A DNA stretch of 64,000 nucleotides from Clavelina lepadiformis (lineage: Eukaryota > Chordata > Ascidiacea > Aplousobranchia > Clavelinidae), in the NCBI RefSeq assembly GCF_947623445.1, contig NC_135246.1:13127856-13191855 (forward strand). The letters are read 5' to 3'. Shown here in pieces: positions 52,101 through 63,072 of the stretch; within the stretch, counting starts at the first letter, position 1; each line of letters starts with the position of its first letter. The position numbers were made by a program, and so were the translations under genes. The notes below the pieces were generated by a model. The model worked only from the letters and a program-made list of their open reading frames with translations. It was not told the origin of the DNA and searched no databases.

Positions 52101-54121
52101 GGAATCCCCGGTAATCCAAGCGATGCCATTTCCCGTACCAGACAACCATCATCTTCGTCCTCTTATTATGCTGGATGCAGATGTAAGAAAGGAGATAAAA
52201 ATTTGCTACGTGGACTGTATTGACCATTTTTTTCATTGTTTTCGATCATATCTTCCGTTAATTACAGCTGAATATACACCTCGTTCCGGACACAAGTGAC
52301 ATTAGAGCTATTCTCGGTGAACTGAATCTTTTTATGTACGATGTAAATGTCAGCAATGGTCTGATACGAGGCTTTTCGCTTTCGGAAAAAAATTCAGCAC
52401 AGTTGATATGGTCAATGCATTTACCCAACACCCACAAAATTATCAAATTCTCAGGAAAACCAGCTTTGGAAAAAGTATGTGGACCCATAATTTTCTTCAA
52501 CTATTATTATTTACACGCATCAAAAACGAAACTAAACCTGCCTTTTAACTGTCTTAGGTTGACTCTATGGGCAGGCCTCTGGCTGATCGCAGTGTAATTT
52601 ACAAATATTTAAACCCAAATGTTATTGCAATCTTGAGTGAATCATTTGACGATGCTGTGGATCGTTCATCCCTCCTGCTTTATGTCATTGATGCTGTCAC
52701 AGGAGCGGTTTGTGATCTCACTGTTGAAAATATCTTCTCACATTGAATTTGCTATTGTTTTTGTCTTATGATCATTGCATAGTTTCCATAAAACTAACTT
52801 GCTTAAGTTAGAATAACACCGAAGCTTAGTGATTCTACTTTGGATAGGTGATCCATTCAGCTATCCACAAAAAGGCTTCAGGTCCAGTGCATATGGTTCA
52901 TTCTGAAAACTGGTTAATTTACTCTTACTGGAATGCTAAAGCAAGAAGGAATGAGATTGCTGTGAGTGAACGCACTAGAATATTGTAAAACACAATAGAA
53001 TAGTTCTTCCTAAATTCCTGCGCCATCATTAGTCTTCTGTATTAGTGTGTTTATAATTAGTGTACATTGTTATTATTAGTTTGTTAGTAGTCATTATTAG
53101 TCTATTACTAGTCTTCATTAGTATGCTTGGTCTTTTTAACGATTAACTTCTTGCTTAGTCTTTCGAGTTCTATGAAGGGAAGAAGCAGTTCAACGCAACA
53201 GTATTTTCATCATTTCAAACGCGACCCGATCCCATCGTAATGCAACAAGCCTACATATTTTCAGCAGGTACACTGCACCCACCACTTTGTCTGCTATGGG
53301 GTGTAATTCTTTTCTGTGAGGAACTTTCGTATCAGCTTCACATGTTGCGTTCAGAAGTAGATTGTACTGGAGATATTTGTTAGCATTTTCTTTTGCATTA
53401 TATTATATATATTACCAAAGCTCAGTATACTTTTAAAAGGCATCTCTTGCATTGGCGTGTCACAAACTGATAAAGGAATCACATCGCGTCAAATCTTGTT
53501 TGGTTTAAAGAAAGGTGTTCTATTCGGACTACCACGACGATTCTTCGACCCACGTAGGCCCTTACACGCAACGGAACGTCACAGGTATTACCCAAAACGA
53601 ACTTGCTCATAGAAGCGACGCGTTTGCTATAGTTTGATTGAGTAGGATTGACTGAATACCTTTTTTATTACAGAGAGGAAGGATTGGTGCAATACATGCC
53701 GGAAATCCCCATTCCACCAGAATTATATTTATCATACAACTTGACCGTTGAAGGCATGGAAAGAATTTACACAGCACCTGCAGCTTTGGAATCAACAAGC
53801 CTTGTTTTAGCAACTGGGCTTGACCTGTTCTTCACTGTATTTACTTTTACAAATTATACAATACTCAATTGCAATTCTCCCCAAGTTATACAATAGGCTA
53901 CTGTAGTAATTACTGTAATTTTAATTTTTTAATCAAATTTTGATTTAGTTCATGTAATTACTTTGTTTTGACAGAGAACCCAACCATCAAAAATGTTTGA
54001 TGTTCTGAAAGAAGACTTTGATCACCTTCTCATTGCGGTGGTGTTATTAGGAATGTTTGCCGCAGCCTTGATTACACGGAGAATGGCTCAGGTCAAGCAA
54101 CTAAATAAAGCCTGGAGATGA
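43126..54121 (+). CDS. EMC1: ER membrane protein complex subunit 1, 21 coding exons
   Basis: Largest subunit of the EMC insertase, which inserts tail-anchored and multi-pass proteins into the ER membrane. Exons: 43126-43254, 46564-46704, 46792-46919, 47066-47243, 49513-49659, 49761-49915, 50446-50536, 50609-50738, 50836-50947, 51039-51234, 51301-51408, 51596-51705, 51797-51969, 52085-52182, 52268-52474, 52558-52707, 52848-52961, 53159-53267, 53440-53584, 53674-53836, 53975-54121. Product 976 aa (human 993). Signal peptide about 1-25, then [14 protein letters not shown], the family N-terminus. Luminal propeller repeats such as [12 protein letters not shown] follow; [18 protein letters not shown] and [15 protein letters not shown] are diagnostic. 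One membrane helix 946-962, then cytosolic [11 protein letters not shown]. The exon 4 donor is GC, not GT, and about 15 family residues between exons 4 and 5 were not located. Confidence 0.5.
43255..46563 (+). other. EMC1 intron 1 (3.3 kb)
   Basis: Long first intron of phase 0. Contains one copy of repeat family B at 44935-45115. No exon with family similarity is needed between exons 1 and 2, which join directly in the EMC1 alignment. Confidence 0.5.
44935..45115. repeat. dispersed repeat family B, copy 1
   Basis: Blocks ACACAAATTTTGGCG, then GCATGCACCAAAGCCTCAAT, then AACCAGCTTTTCTTGG, then GTTTATTATAAATTGGC. The same blocks occur in the same order at 56745-56905. Class unknown; no coding capacity. 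Confidence 0.5.
47300..47656. mobile_element. non-autonomous hAT-type element in EMC1 intron 4
   Basis: Element 47308-47648 (341 bp) has 14-bp terminal inverted repeats, CAGGGGCGGGCAAC and GTTGCCCACCCCTG, 13 of 14 matching. It is flanked by perfect 8-bp duplications GTTTAATT at 47300-47307 and 47649-47656. The CAGGGG-GGGCAA terminus is widespread among hAT elements. The interior is GC-rich near both ends (GGCGGGCC, GCGGGCCGG) and lacks a transposase frame. Confidence 0.5.
48340..49200 (-). pseudogene. possible coding relic inside EMC1 intron 4
   Basis: The minus strand at 48603-48854 is open for 83 codons with charged, protein-like composition ([32 protein letters not shown]). Similar stop-interrupted stretches continue to about 49200. 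Base use is less AT-rich than the rest of the intron. I recognise no family; it may be a decayed transposon gene or chance. Low confidence. Confidence 0.5.
54104..54109 (+). terminator. AATAAA overlapping the last EMC1 codons
   Basis: AATAAA lies in the Asn-Lys codons 10 bases before the EMC1 stop codon (54119-54121). No other exact AATAAA was noticed on this strand before SOD2. If used, the 3'UTR would be only a few bases long. Confidence 0.5.
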
Positions 54122-54439
54122 CAGCAATGAAGTGGCAGAAATTACTGACGTGCAGAAAAGCTGCTGTCGGGCTTGAGTGAGGCATCATGCCTACAATGGA
54201 TATTATTTTGTGTTTGTGCGTGCAAATGATTTTAGGAAAATTGCTGCTCTAAATTATTCAATGCAGTTTATGTTGTTGAAATACTTGTGATCTCGTACGT
54301 TTTGCAATCATTGGGATGCAATACACTACAACAAACTTCTCTTGAAGCTGTAGTTTATTTTACTTTTTTGCCAGGAATAATCTTGAGACAAAGCAATATA
54401 CTTTACATGATAATCTTAGTTCTTGCAACATTGTGGTAG
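54122..54439. other. convergent 3' spacer between EMC1 and SOD2
   Basis: 318 bases separate the two stop codons. The space holds the SOD2 3'UTR with a minus-strand AATAAA at 54354-54359, and any EMC1 3'UTR, so the two transcripts may overlap at their ends. Confidence 0.5.
54354..54359 (-). terminator. poly(A) signal of SOD2
   Basis: Minus-strand AATAAA about 80 bases after the SOD2 stop codon. Confidence 0.5.
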
Positions 54440-56499
54440 TTATGCTTTTGCATCAGCAAATCTCTTGGAAACATTTTTCCAGTTGACAACATTGAAAATT
54501 GCCTTGACGTAATCTGGACGAACATTTTCGTACTGGAGGTAATAGGCATGTTCCCATACATCAATCCCGAAAAGAGGTATCAGACCTGCATGATGAAATA
54601 TCCATAATTTTAGACAGTCCTATTTTCGTTTTTATTGACTATGGATGGGCTGAGCCACATCCGAAAAGATTCGCCGGATATCACCTGTGTGGAAGATTTG
54701 AGCAATACAATACGTGAAACCGAATACAATAATACTTACAAACTTATCGACTTTGGTATGAAATAATGATCTATTTTCTTGGCTAAGCTAAACTAGAGCC
54801 AACATTTACTTAAGGATTTTGGTTTTCAAATTGCCATTTAATCAATAATTTCTAGCAATTAGAACACGTTACAAGCAAGATTTGGCAACTTTTCAACAGA
54901 AACGGTGTTGTGTGTTGAAACGAATCATACATGCAGCACAACCCTAAACAGAATTCCATTGGGAACTAATTTTTTAGTACTCAATGTACTTCAGTGTGGT
55001 GCTTTTATTAGTAGTAAGAGTAACATTCATACTAACATCTTTAGCTTTAGAACTTAAACTAGAATAATTAGAGATAGATAAAAGCAATTCTGAAAATATA
55101 CCGTACAACCGTCAGTATATTCTTAATTAAACCTTATGTTAGATTCAACCTAATAATACCTGTTGTTGCTTGCAGTGGATTTTGGTTTCGACAGGCGGCA
55201 AGCTGCAGGCGACCATCTTCTTTATTATAACCCAACCAACCCCATCCTGAACCTTGCACGCCAACTGACATGGCAGACAATTTTGTTTTCATGTTTTCCA
55301 TCGATCCAAAATCTCTCTAATGTAAATGAAGTTTGTTAATTAATCATTAATTAATTAACTCTGATCCGATAAGGCCGTCCACAAATAATGCTTTCTTTAA
55401 AGGGACATGAAATGGTACACCATACAAGCGATGTAAGCTATATCGTACTTCTATGGCTGCCTTTAGGTCACCAGATGGCTCTCCTCCTGAAGGTGAGAGA
55501 GTCTCCCAAAATATAGAATGATTAATGTGCCCACCACCGTTAAATTTAAGAGCAGGCTCAAGTGCAATGATGGATGAAACATCACCTAGGCACAATAGAT
55601 AGTAAAAGTGTCAAAATATTGCCAATGACCCTTACTAATATTGCCAAGCTGTGCTACAAAAATTTCAAATTTCATGCAAAAAGTACAGTAGAACTTGCTT
55701 GTGTTTGCACTTTTCAAAACTGGAAAACCTTATATTGAAACAGTCGATATAGATGCATTATTATGCACAACGATTTTAAAATTGCGCTTTTCATCAATAC
55801 TGTACCGACATGCATTTCATGGAGTGCTTTGCTGGTTAATATCATGCTTAATTTAATCAGTAAAATATAACCCAATGGTAAAATGTGTCTTAATTTCACT
55901 TTTATATTTGCAAACAACTTCAAATTATTTTGAAGGTGATAGTTTTTCTTTTACATACATACACCTTCTTTATGGGTACCAAAGAGATTATGTCAATACA
56001 TCTAAATTGCTAAAAAGGATCTAAGTAAGTTCTACTGTGTACAATATGTTTATCACTGCAACAGGAACAAACCATACTTGCGCTTTGTGCAGTTGCAAGC
56101 TTTTCCGCGGCCACATTTAAGTTGTTCACATATGCGGCATGATGTTTAGAATGATGTAGTCGCATTATGTCGGTTGATATATGAGGTTCCAATGCATCAT
56201 AATCATATGGTAAATCTGGCAAAGTATACTTGGACCTGCTAGTTATTGTAGCTGCAGAAATCACATTCCTGTGGCAACAAAAAAGGCAAATACAATGCTT
56301 ATGGACTGCTATTGAAGCTTATCAACTAAGTTACAGTTCGGCGAACTTGACAGTATTAAAAAATTGTGCAGAAAGTTAATTAATTTAAATCTCAAATAAA
56401 GTATGATAAAAAACTTTTTTCCATGTATGTACATGCATGCTTTGTATTGTAATTTGGGACATCTTACCTGTGAATTGTATGTTTAAGTAACTGAAGCAT
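54440..56499 (-). CDS. SOD2: mitochondrial manganese superoxide dismutase, 5 exons
   Basis: Converts superoxide to hydrogen peroxide and oxygen in the mitochondrial matrix; works as a tetramer with one Mn per subunit. Exons: 56468-56499, 56078-56268, 55449-55585, 55160-55316, 54440-54585, all phases consistent, 220 aa (human 222). Residues 1 to about 22 form a basic, acid-free targeting peptide ([20 protein letters not shown]). The mature part starts near [18 protein letters not shown]. Metal ligands: His49 in MRLHHSKHH, His97 in [11 protein letters not shown], Asp181 and His185 in [11 protein letters not shown]. The signature [14 protein letters not shown] is present. All active residues are intact, so a functional enzyme is expected. 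The 10-codon first exon was chosen because it joins in phase 2 and supplies the presequence. Confidence 0.5.
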
Positions 56500-57684
56500 T
56501 ATTAAGATAAGTTTCAGTATCTTACACTATAAAATATACGTTTAAAGTAATTTTATTTCTTGGCCTGTCGCCTGCCTGTAATAAAATCAATGTTGGAGCA
56601 AATTATTAATTGACAACACAAAATAGCCAATTAGCTTTTGATTTATTTGTCAAATTTACTAATTAACACAATGCATTGCTCTATGCCGCTATGATATCCG
56701 AACTAACCCAACTCGAAAGTACAGAAATTTTCAACGAGAACAGCATGCAAAGACACAAATTTTGGCGAGATCGCGTGCACTGAACCCTCAATTCTTTGTT
56801 TGTTTATTACAAATTGGCACTCAAGTAACCAGTTTTCTTTATTTGTTTATTATAAATCGGCGTGCACGTTGATGAATCTCATGCACACAGTTGCCACACT
56901 TTCCATTATGCAGCTATAGCTAACTACAAAATAATGTGGTCAACCGGAATAAGCACAAGCAGCGCCACTGCAAAAACATCATAGAAAAACGGTAGTTTAA
57001 CATCAACATTGCATTGAAATATTGTCTACTCTATGATTGCAGGACCTAGGCCTGTACTAGTATATTTGAAAACATAATTCATCGCATCGTTGCTGGTAAC
57101 TTGCAATGGGGTTAAATACTAAAGTAGCAATGTTTCAAGCCATTCTACTTAATGCACTTAAGCACTTGCCGGATTGTTTGTAGTATAAAAAAGCAGCGGT
57201 AAGAAATCGTCGTCGAGTTTAAAACATTCAAACTTTGCTCAATCTGAAGACAAATATTCTTCCCGAAAGAACCATTCTGTGTTTAGACTGTTTTCATATC
57301 TATGGTCGTTTGTGTTTGCCAAGCAGTATTAAGTTAGGGGAACTCCAACTCTTGAAACCAAATTTCAAGTGTAGTGTACAGAAGCAGGATGGAAATTTTA
57401 CAATAATAGAAGTACAAGGCTCACAAGAGTTTTGTCATGATTGAGTGCTTCTTTTTTTTTAACTTTTTACCTTCAACAGTGAAATTAAATCGCATGTCAA
57501 TAAGTTGATTAATACATAAGTTTTTGTTAAAAGTTGTTCAGTGTTCAAATCTTGACAAAATTCTTGGACAGAGTGAGATTATTGCAAATTTTTTTGATGT
57601 GGTGGTAAAACTAGATGTATTGTGGTAGCCTTAAATTTTTTAATATCCATATATATCATACAGCATCAATAATAAATATACGGT
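56500..57684. other. upstream region of SOD2
   Basis: About 1.2 kb expected to hold the SOD2 promoter; includes repeat family B copy 2 at 56745-56905. No exon recognised. Confidence 0.5.
56745..56905. repeat. dispersed repeat family B, copy 2
   Basis: Carries ACACAAATTTTGGCG, GCGTGCACTGAACCCTCAAT, AACCAGTTTTCTTT and GTTTATTATAAATCGGC in the same order as the copy at 44935-45115. Confidence 0.5.
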
Positions 57685-58189
57685 CAGAGGTGGGCAGTCG
57701 ATACTTTGAAATTACCGTCGGTAACGGTAGCCTACTGGTATTTGGCAAAAAATATATCGATGGCTCCGGTATTCGGTACTGTTTTAAAAAAGTAGTTCAG
57801 TATTTTGTGGGTACTGGGTATCGGTGCTTTTCGTGTAAACGATGCTGCAGCAAGTGCAATATCTTCCGCTATTATGCTCCAGTAAAGGATACTTCAGGTC
57901 AAAACATACGAGAAGTTACTCCTTTAAAATTTTACTTCACATTTCTAGATTAAAAAATATCAACAGATGCTACAATTGGTGTTAAGGACTAATTAACATG
58001 TGTTTTTGAACACATACTTGTTAAAATTATGACCTAATCACGCGAAAAGTACTGAGTACTGGGACTGACTGAAATTTCTTGAAACAATTAATTCGGTACA
58101 GAGATTTCACTACTTTTTTTCAAAAGTATCGACGGTACTGGTATCGGCACTGAAAAAATAACGCGGTACTGCCCACCTATGTATATGGT
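57677..58189. mobile_element. non-autonomous hAT-type element
   Basis: Element 57685-58181 (497 bp) begins CAGAGGTGGGCAGT and ends ACTGCCCACCTATG (13 of 14 inverted match). Flanks are TATACGGT (57677-57684) and TATATGGT (58182-58189), an 8-bp duplication with one change. The interior is rich in GGTA and TACC steps able to fold on themselves. No transposase frame. Slightly older than the insertion at 33040. Confidence 0.5.
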
Positions 58190-58611
58190 GTATAGCGAGA
58201 GCCTGGTAATAAATGACTGCAGTCTTTTATTACTATAAAATATCATCTTAACTTATAGTGGTCATTTATTCTGTCAAGTTCTCATCTTCTTTTTCTTGAT
58301 TTGAGCTTGTCACCTTTTCTAGTTTTCGAGACATGAAACGAACTGCCACGATATCATCTAATCTGATTTGACTTCACTTTTACAAAATTATCAGTTAAAC
58401 GTACCTCGCATTAAATTAACTTCTTTATGTAATTAATTTATTTGACGTTTAAACTTTACATTCTCTTCACAAAATATCCTATGAACGCCTGGTAGACATT
58501 TTGTTACCATTCATCGCGCATCGCCCCCCAAGCTAATCTCTTTTCACGGTCCTATATATACAGGTGGAAGCGAAAATAAAGAAAGTAACAAATAGGCCTA
58601 CTCCGATGAAT

Positions 58612-58870
58612 ATGAAGAGCGTCTGCGGTGTATGTTGAGGTATAATCTGACTCCGTATGAACCTGCTGTTGCGCGTTCTTCTCAGAAAGCACTTCTTAAC
58701 ATAACGACCGACAGAAAATAATTAAAGAGCAAATAAAACTTTTTGATGGAAATCAACCAAATCCAACAGGCAAACGAATCGTAAAGTAATGCAAGAAGAT
58801 AATTTAAACTAGAAAAACGAAAAACTAAAAGTAAAACTGACCAAAGGCGTGGCACTTCACTTCCCCCGTA
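58612..58870. repeat. local duplication, unit 1
   Basis: Shares ordered blocks with 59345-59670: GTCTGCGGTG, GAAAGCACTTCTTA, a TAATTAAA-rich step, GTAAAGTAATGCAA and GGCGTGGCACTT. Function unknown; spacing of the blocks is nearly kept. Confidence 0.5.
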
Positions 58871-59344
58871 GATGAGGTTTGGAAGTGAAACACAAGTAAA
58901 ACAAATGTAAAATAAACAAAATTACAGAATAACCCAGAAGGTAAACGAAGATTCTTGAAAGCTGGAGGATCCACTATTAGCAAAAAACAAACTTCTAAAT
59001 TCGAATCATACAAACGTACAAAACACTGATATAGTTTACATACGCTATCTTAGCTTTTTGTTTAAAACTTCTTTCAAAATCATTTCGAAAATCACATCTT
59101 TTGCGATTTGTTCTGTGTTGTGCATGTTATTTGAACGATATAGTGTGATTACGGATCGTAGAGCAAGTGAGGATTGTTTCATTCACTGCGCGCGGGGCCC
59201 AGTTTAAAAAAATCGGTGAAATCAACCTAAAACCGGTCCTGAACGGGCGAGTGAAGCAAATCTAGCGTCAATGTGGAAAAACAATAAAGACCGTCGGAGC
59301 AAAAAACGCGTCCATGCTGCAACATAACAACAAACACAGGCGAA

Positions 59345-59670
59345 ACAGAAGGCCGTCTGCGGTGAAAAGGTTGAGGTGATATTTAACTGCACGTCAGTCT
59401 GTTGTCGAACGTTTTTCGTGGAAAGCACTTCTTAGCAGAACAACCAACAGTTAATTAAAAGGTCTAGATAAAACTTAATTGGCGGAAACAAACTGCAAAT
59501 CAAATTGACAAACGTAGGCTATTAATGTAACGTAAAGTAATGCAAAAAAGCATGAAAGACAGAAAAGCTTATAAAGCAAGATAATTGATGTAACAATTTG
59601 AATTAACCATGAAAACAAATACTTGAAGAAAAAGTGGCCGACCAATGGCGTGGCACTTTCCGTCACAAAC
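59345..59670. repeat. local duplication, unit 2
   Basis: Second unit of the pair with 58612-58870, about 730 bases away in the same orientation. No open frame is conserved between the two, so it is probably a non-coding repeat. Confidence 0.5.
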
Positions 59671-60178
59671 ACAATTATAAACTGCTTGAAGGCAATGGCG
59701 GTGTTATGACGAGAATGCAACTTGCAACTTGAGTTAGCAAATGAGAATGCACTAAACGTCTTATTTTTTGTCTGTACAAATGCTACTAACAATAATTTTG
59801 GAGGCCGTTTTTAGTCAAGGGCGGCTTATATTTATATGTCTTCCAATTTGTGTTATGAAGGAAGCTGACATACGAATAAATACGACAGTAACCACACCCT
59901 CGTAACAAAAAGCGCCACACACCTTATCGGCCATTTTCATAACAAAGGGGCGCGACAATGTTATATAACATCACAAACCATACGCTTCACGTGCGTCAAT
60001 ATGTTGTAAGACGTCACGCAACAGCGGCAAATAAATATTTGGCGCGTTGTGGCAGTCGCGTTTGAATATTTCCAATTCTAAATTAATAAAACAAACAATT
60101 ATTGATAACATCGGATAATTTACCGAATGGAAAGTAAAGTCTAGTATTGCCCAAATTCCCTTCTGCATCACATTTCCG

Positions 60179-60186
60179 TGACGTCA
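60179..60186. promoter_or_regulatory. palindromic CRE-like site
   Basis: TGACGTCA, the full CREB/ATF consensus. A second perfect copy is at 60592-60599 and a GACGTCAC near-match at about 60011-60018. Functional only by inference. Confidence 0.5.
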
Positions 60187-61107
60187 CGCGCCAACGTTAA
60201 AACGTCATGTGCCATGTGCTCCACTGCTACACTAACGTGCCAGAGTCCATAGGTGCGAAACGTATTATTTATTTAAGCTATACAAAAAACAAGTCCCAAC
60301 CAATTGTGACAAATTCTACATGACAAAGAAAAAAACATTCATAAGTCTTTTATTATTATTTGATGACTTGATAATAGTCTCAATATTGATTGTAAACGGA
60401 ATTTTTTACATTATTAAGTATCTTTTTCCGTGTTTATTTCTGTGATTTTTCAGTAAACAAACCGTTTTTTAACGTTTGAGGTTAAGTATCAATATTATAA
60501 ATGTTCAGTTGATATGAACGTGGATTGTTTAATTGATGTTCCCAGCAAAAATACTGATCCTGCTGCCAGCAGCAACTTCGTCACATCATTTTGACGTCAT
60601 CATCGGCATCCATTAAGCTTGCTGCATACCAACTAAGGCTTCCCACCAACGCCCAACGCTCGCCGGCATGACCACCAAAACAATAGGTTTCTACCTGAAA
60701 GGGAATTTCTTTTATATGATGGACTTTATTTTCCCTAGAACCAGCTCGTCGTAAATCTAGAATATTTATAAACTTAGTTAAGATAACTTAAATTTAAAAA
60801 AGAAACTGCTACCTTTTGTGTTTCTCGGTTTTGAAGTTTAGCAGCCGTGTTCGTTCTCCCAAGCAATTTGTCGAAGCCATTGTTTTTGTCATCAGATATG
60901 TCACGCATGTTTTAAGCCAAAGCAATGGTACCTTTGTGTGATGTTATATAGCGAGTTGTTTGTGTCATTTTCATCCTGTGTGTATTTTCTCTGAAACTTA
61001 CCGGTGTGTTTTGGTTAACTTCACATAGTGCGAGCTATATGTTATTTTGAGACTTGTACATTAGAAAGTAAAAACTGTTATTGCCTATAATGATACTACT
61101 AGAAGGG

Positions 61108-61141
61108 CTAGGAGACTTTTTAAAACAACAAAGTCTCCTAG
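61108..61141. repeat. perfect 12-bp hairpin
   Basis: CTAGGAGACTTT at 61108-61119 and its exact inverse AAAGTCTCCTAG at 61130-61141 with a 10-base AT-rich loop. It could be a relic of terminal inverted repeats or a structured RNA; nothing else supports either. Confidence 0.5.
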
Positions 61142-62056
61142 ACAGGGTGGCGAACCGGACCTGAACCTAAACCTTTTCACTGGCTTGAGCGGATGCCTTT
61201 TTGGAAAACGGAACCAAGGCAGACAAAGAGGCAAGGAGCCGAACCGGAACCGAACCTTTCTCGCCGTAACCACTTTTTTAAGTGCAGTTGCTGTATCGAG
61301 AAAAATTACTGAAAACGTGTTTTAAGCTATTACTATTTTAACTGAAGAAGCTGTTAAACGGTATAAGAGACCCATCCCTGATGAAATTCGTTGAGGTAAC
61401 GTAATGCTGCTTCAGCAGTGCAGTTGCAAATTTTAAAAAGGTATTTATCTGGATAACGTCATTTGAACCGGGAAAGAACCGTATATTAGCAAGTTTTTGT
61501 AACGTGGATTCGCAACGGAATAAATGTGCGCATCCAAAGAAAACCTGTGTAGAAGTAGAACTGGTGAAATGAAATTTCGTTTAACTCGAACCGGTGTAAA
61601 AAGTGTTTTCAACTGCAGTTCGACACCCTGCTTCCAGGATTTGTAATTTTTTTCCCCGCCTTATTGGCACATGTACTAATATGTTGTCAACTTGCACCGA
61701 TTTTCGTCCCCAACAACGAAATGACGAATCACGGAAAATTATACGAATGAATAAATTACATCAAACATGATATAAGACGATCAATCTCAAGCTTTACTCT
61801 AAAACATTGTTGGTTGATTTCACCGATGGTGGAATACGTAGCTCATATGACCCCAATGCTGTACTGAATGAAACAACTATTGGGATAATATAGCTTTGCA
61901 TGGATACAGTTTTTCTTTGTATAGGTATACTCTGAATTGTAACTTAATTGGCGCCAAACATTCCAACGTCGGAACTTTTCAGTGCAAGGGTGATACTTAA
62001 TGACGGAAATAATTGTGACCATCACATACTTTGTTTTAAAGTTCATTAGATATGCG

Positions 62057-62194
62057 TCATTCGGTGATTTTTGTGGACTTTCCCAACATCAAAGTAAAGA
62101 TAGATATTTTGACTTGGATCTAGGTCAGTTAAAATACACAGGACAACTTGATGATGAAATATTCCAAGAAGAATCTCCCTTAGAAATTCCCTAA
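62057..62194 (+). other. possible small terminal exon of unknown gene
   Basis: After an acceptor-like GTTCATTAG the plus strand is open to a TAA at 62192-62194 and reads acidic and Tyr/Asp-rich (DRYFDLDLGQLKYTGQLDDE, then IFQEESPLEIP). No upstream partner exon and no family recognised. Could be chance. Confidence 0.5.
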
Positions 62195-62739
62195 TTAATT
62201 GTTGATGTTAAATTCGTTTGTCGTTTCTTTCTCGGATGAAACAACAGTCCTGCACACAGCCCAAAGTATAAAGGCCAACATTAGCGAAAATAGTTACGTG
62301 TATAAGGCAAAAGGCTGCAAGTCGATCCTGAAAATTAGACGAAAACGTAGAAATATTATGGAAGACTCTTGTCTACAAAGCCTGTGTTAATATTATACGA
62401 ATTTGTATATTACTAACTTTAAATGTAAGCTACTATAGTACTTGAAGTCATTATAATTGACCTAAAATCAAGTATTTTAGCTTATCTTCTTCCAAACTAA
62501 ACTCATCTATAGACAACATCGTAACTCATTCCTGGCGTTTTTCCATAACATAACGACTTTCACGAAACCATTGTATACTTAAATACTGTAAACTTCTATC
62601 TATACCTATATCAGCATTAGCACATGCTTACTTCCTTTTAAAACCCGAGCTAAATAACCTTGTGGTAATTTCCTTGAAAAATGTGACCTATTACGTAGCT
62701 TTACTTGATTCGGATTTTTAAAATGGCACCCCATTAATT

Positions 62740-62988
62740 TCATGTGTTACTAGTTTATGATAAACTTACATCTCCAAAGCATTTTGCCGTTTAAACTAAA
62801 GTAAGAATTTTTTATAAGTGAAGCTTTTGTAATCCTTTCTAAATCCTAGCCTAAGTCTATGATTCGGTTGTAATCGAAAAAAGTCAATTATAAACGACTG
62901 GATAATCGGATACGTGTGATGTGGATTTCATTTAATCGTGTAACAAATTTACTTCTCCCCCTTTCTTGGGCTGTTGAGGTATTTAAAA
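62740..62988 (+). promoter_or_regulatory. putative tyrosinase-family promoter
   Basis: TATTTAAAA at 62980-62988 lies 85-93 bases before the ATG at 63073, a fitting place for a TATA box. Upstream are TCATGTG at 62740-62746, matching the core of the MITF M-box, and TAATCC at 62830-62835, matching the Otx homeodomain site. MITF and Otx are known regulators of tyrosinase-family genes; their use here is inference. Confidence 0.5.
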
Positions 62989-63072
62989 AGTCTGCAGTTA
63001 ACGTCAACGGTAGCCTGCGTTTTGCTTAACCAGAGAACAGAGCAAACAGGTGGTTTTCCCTGTACTGCCAGC

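Noticed and set aside
57615..57953. 112-codon plus-strand frame with several Cys near its end
   Set aside because: It lies mostly inside the hAT-type element at 57685-58181 and starts outside it; the Cys-rich part comes from repeat sequence.
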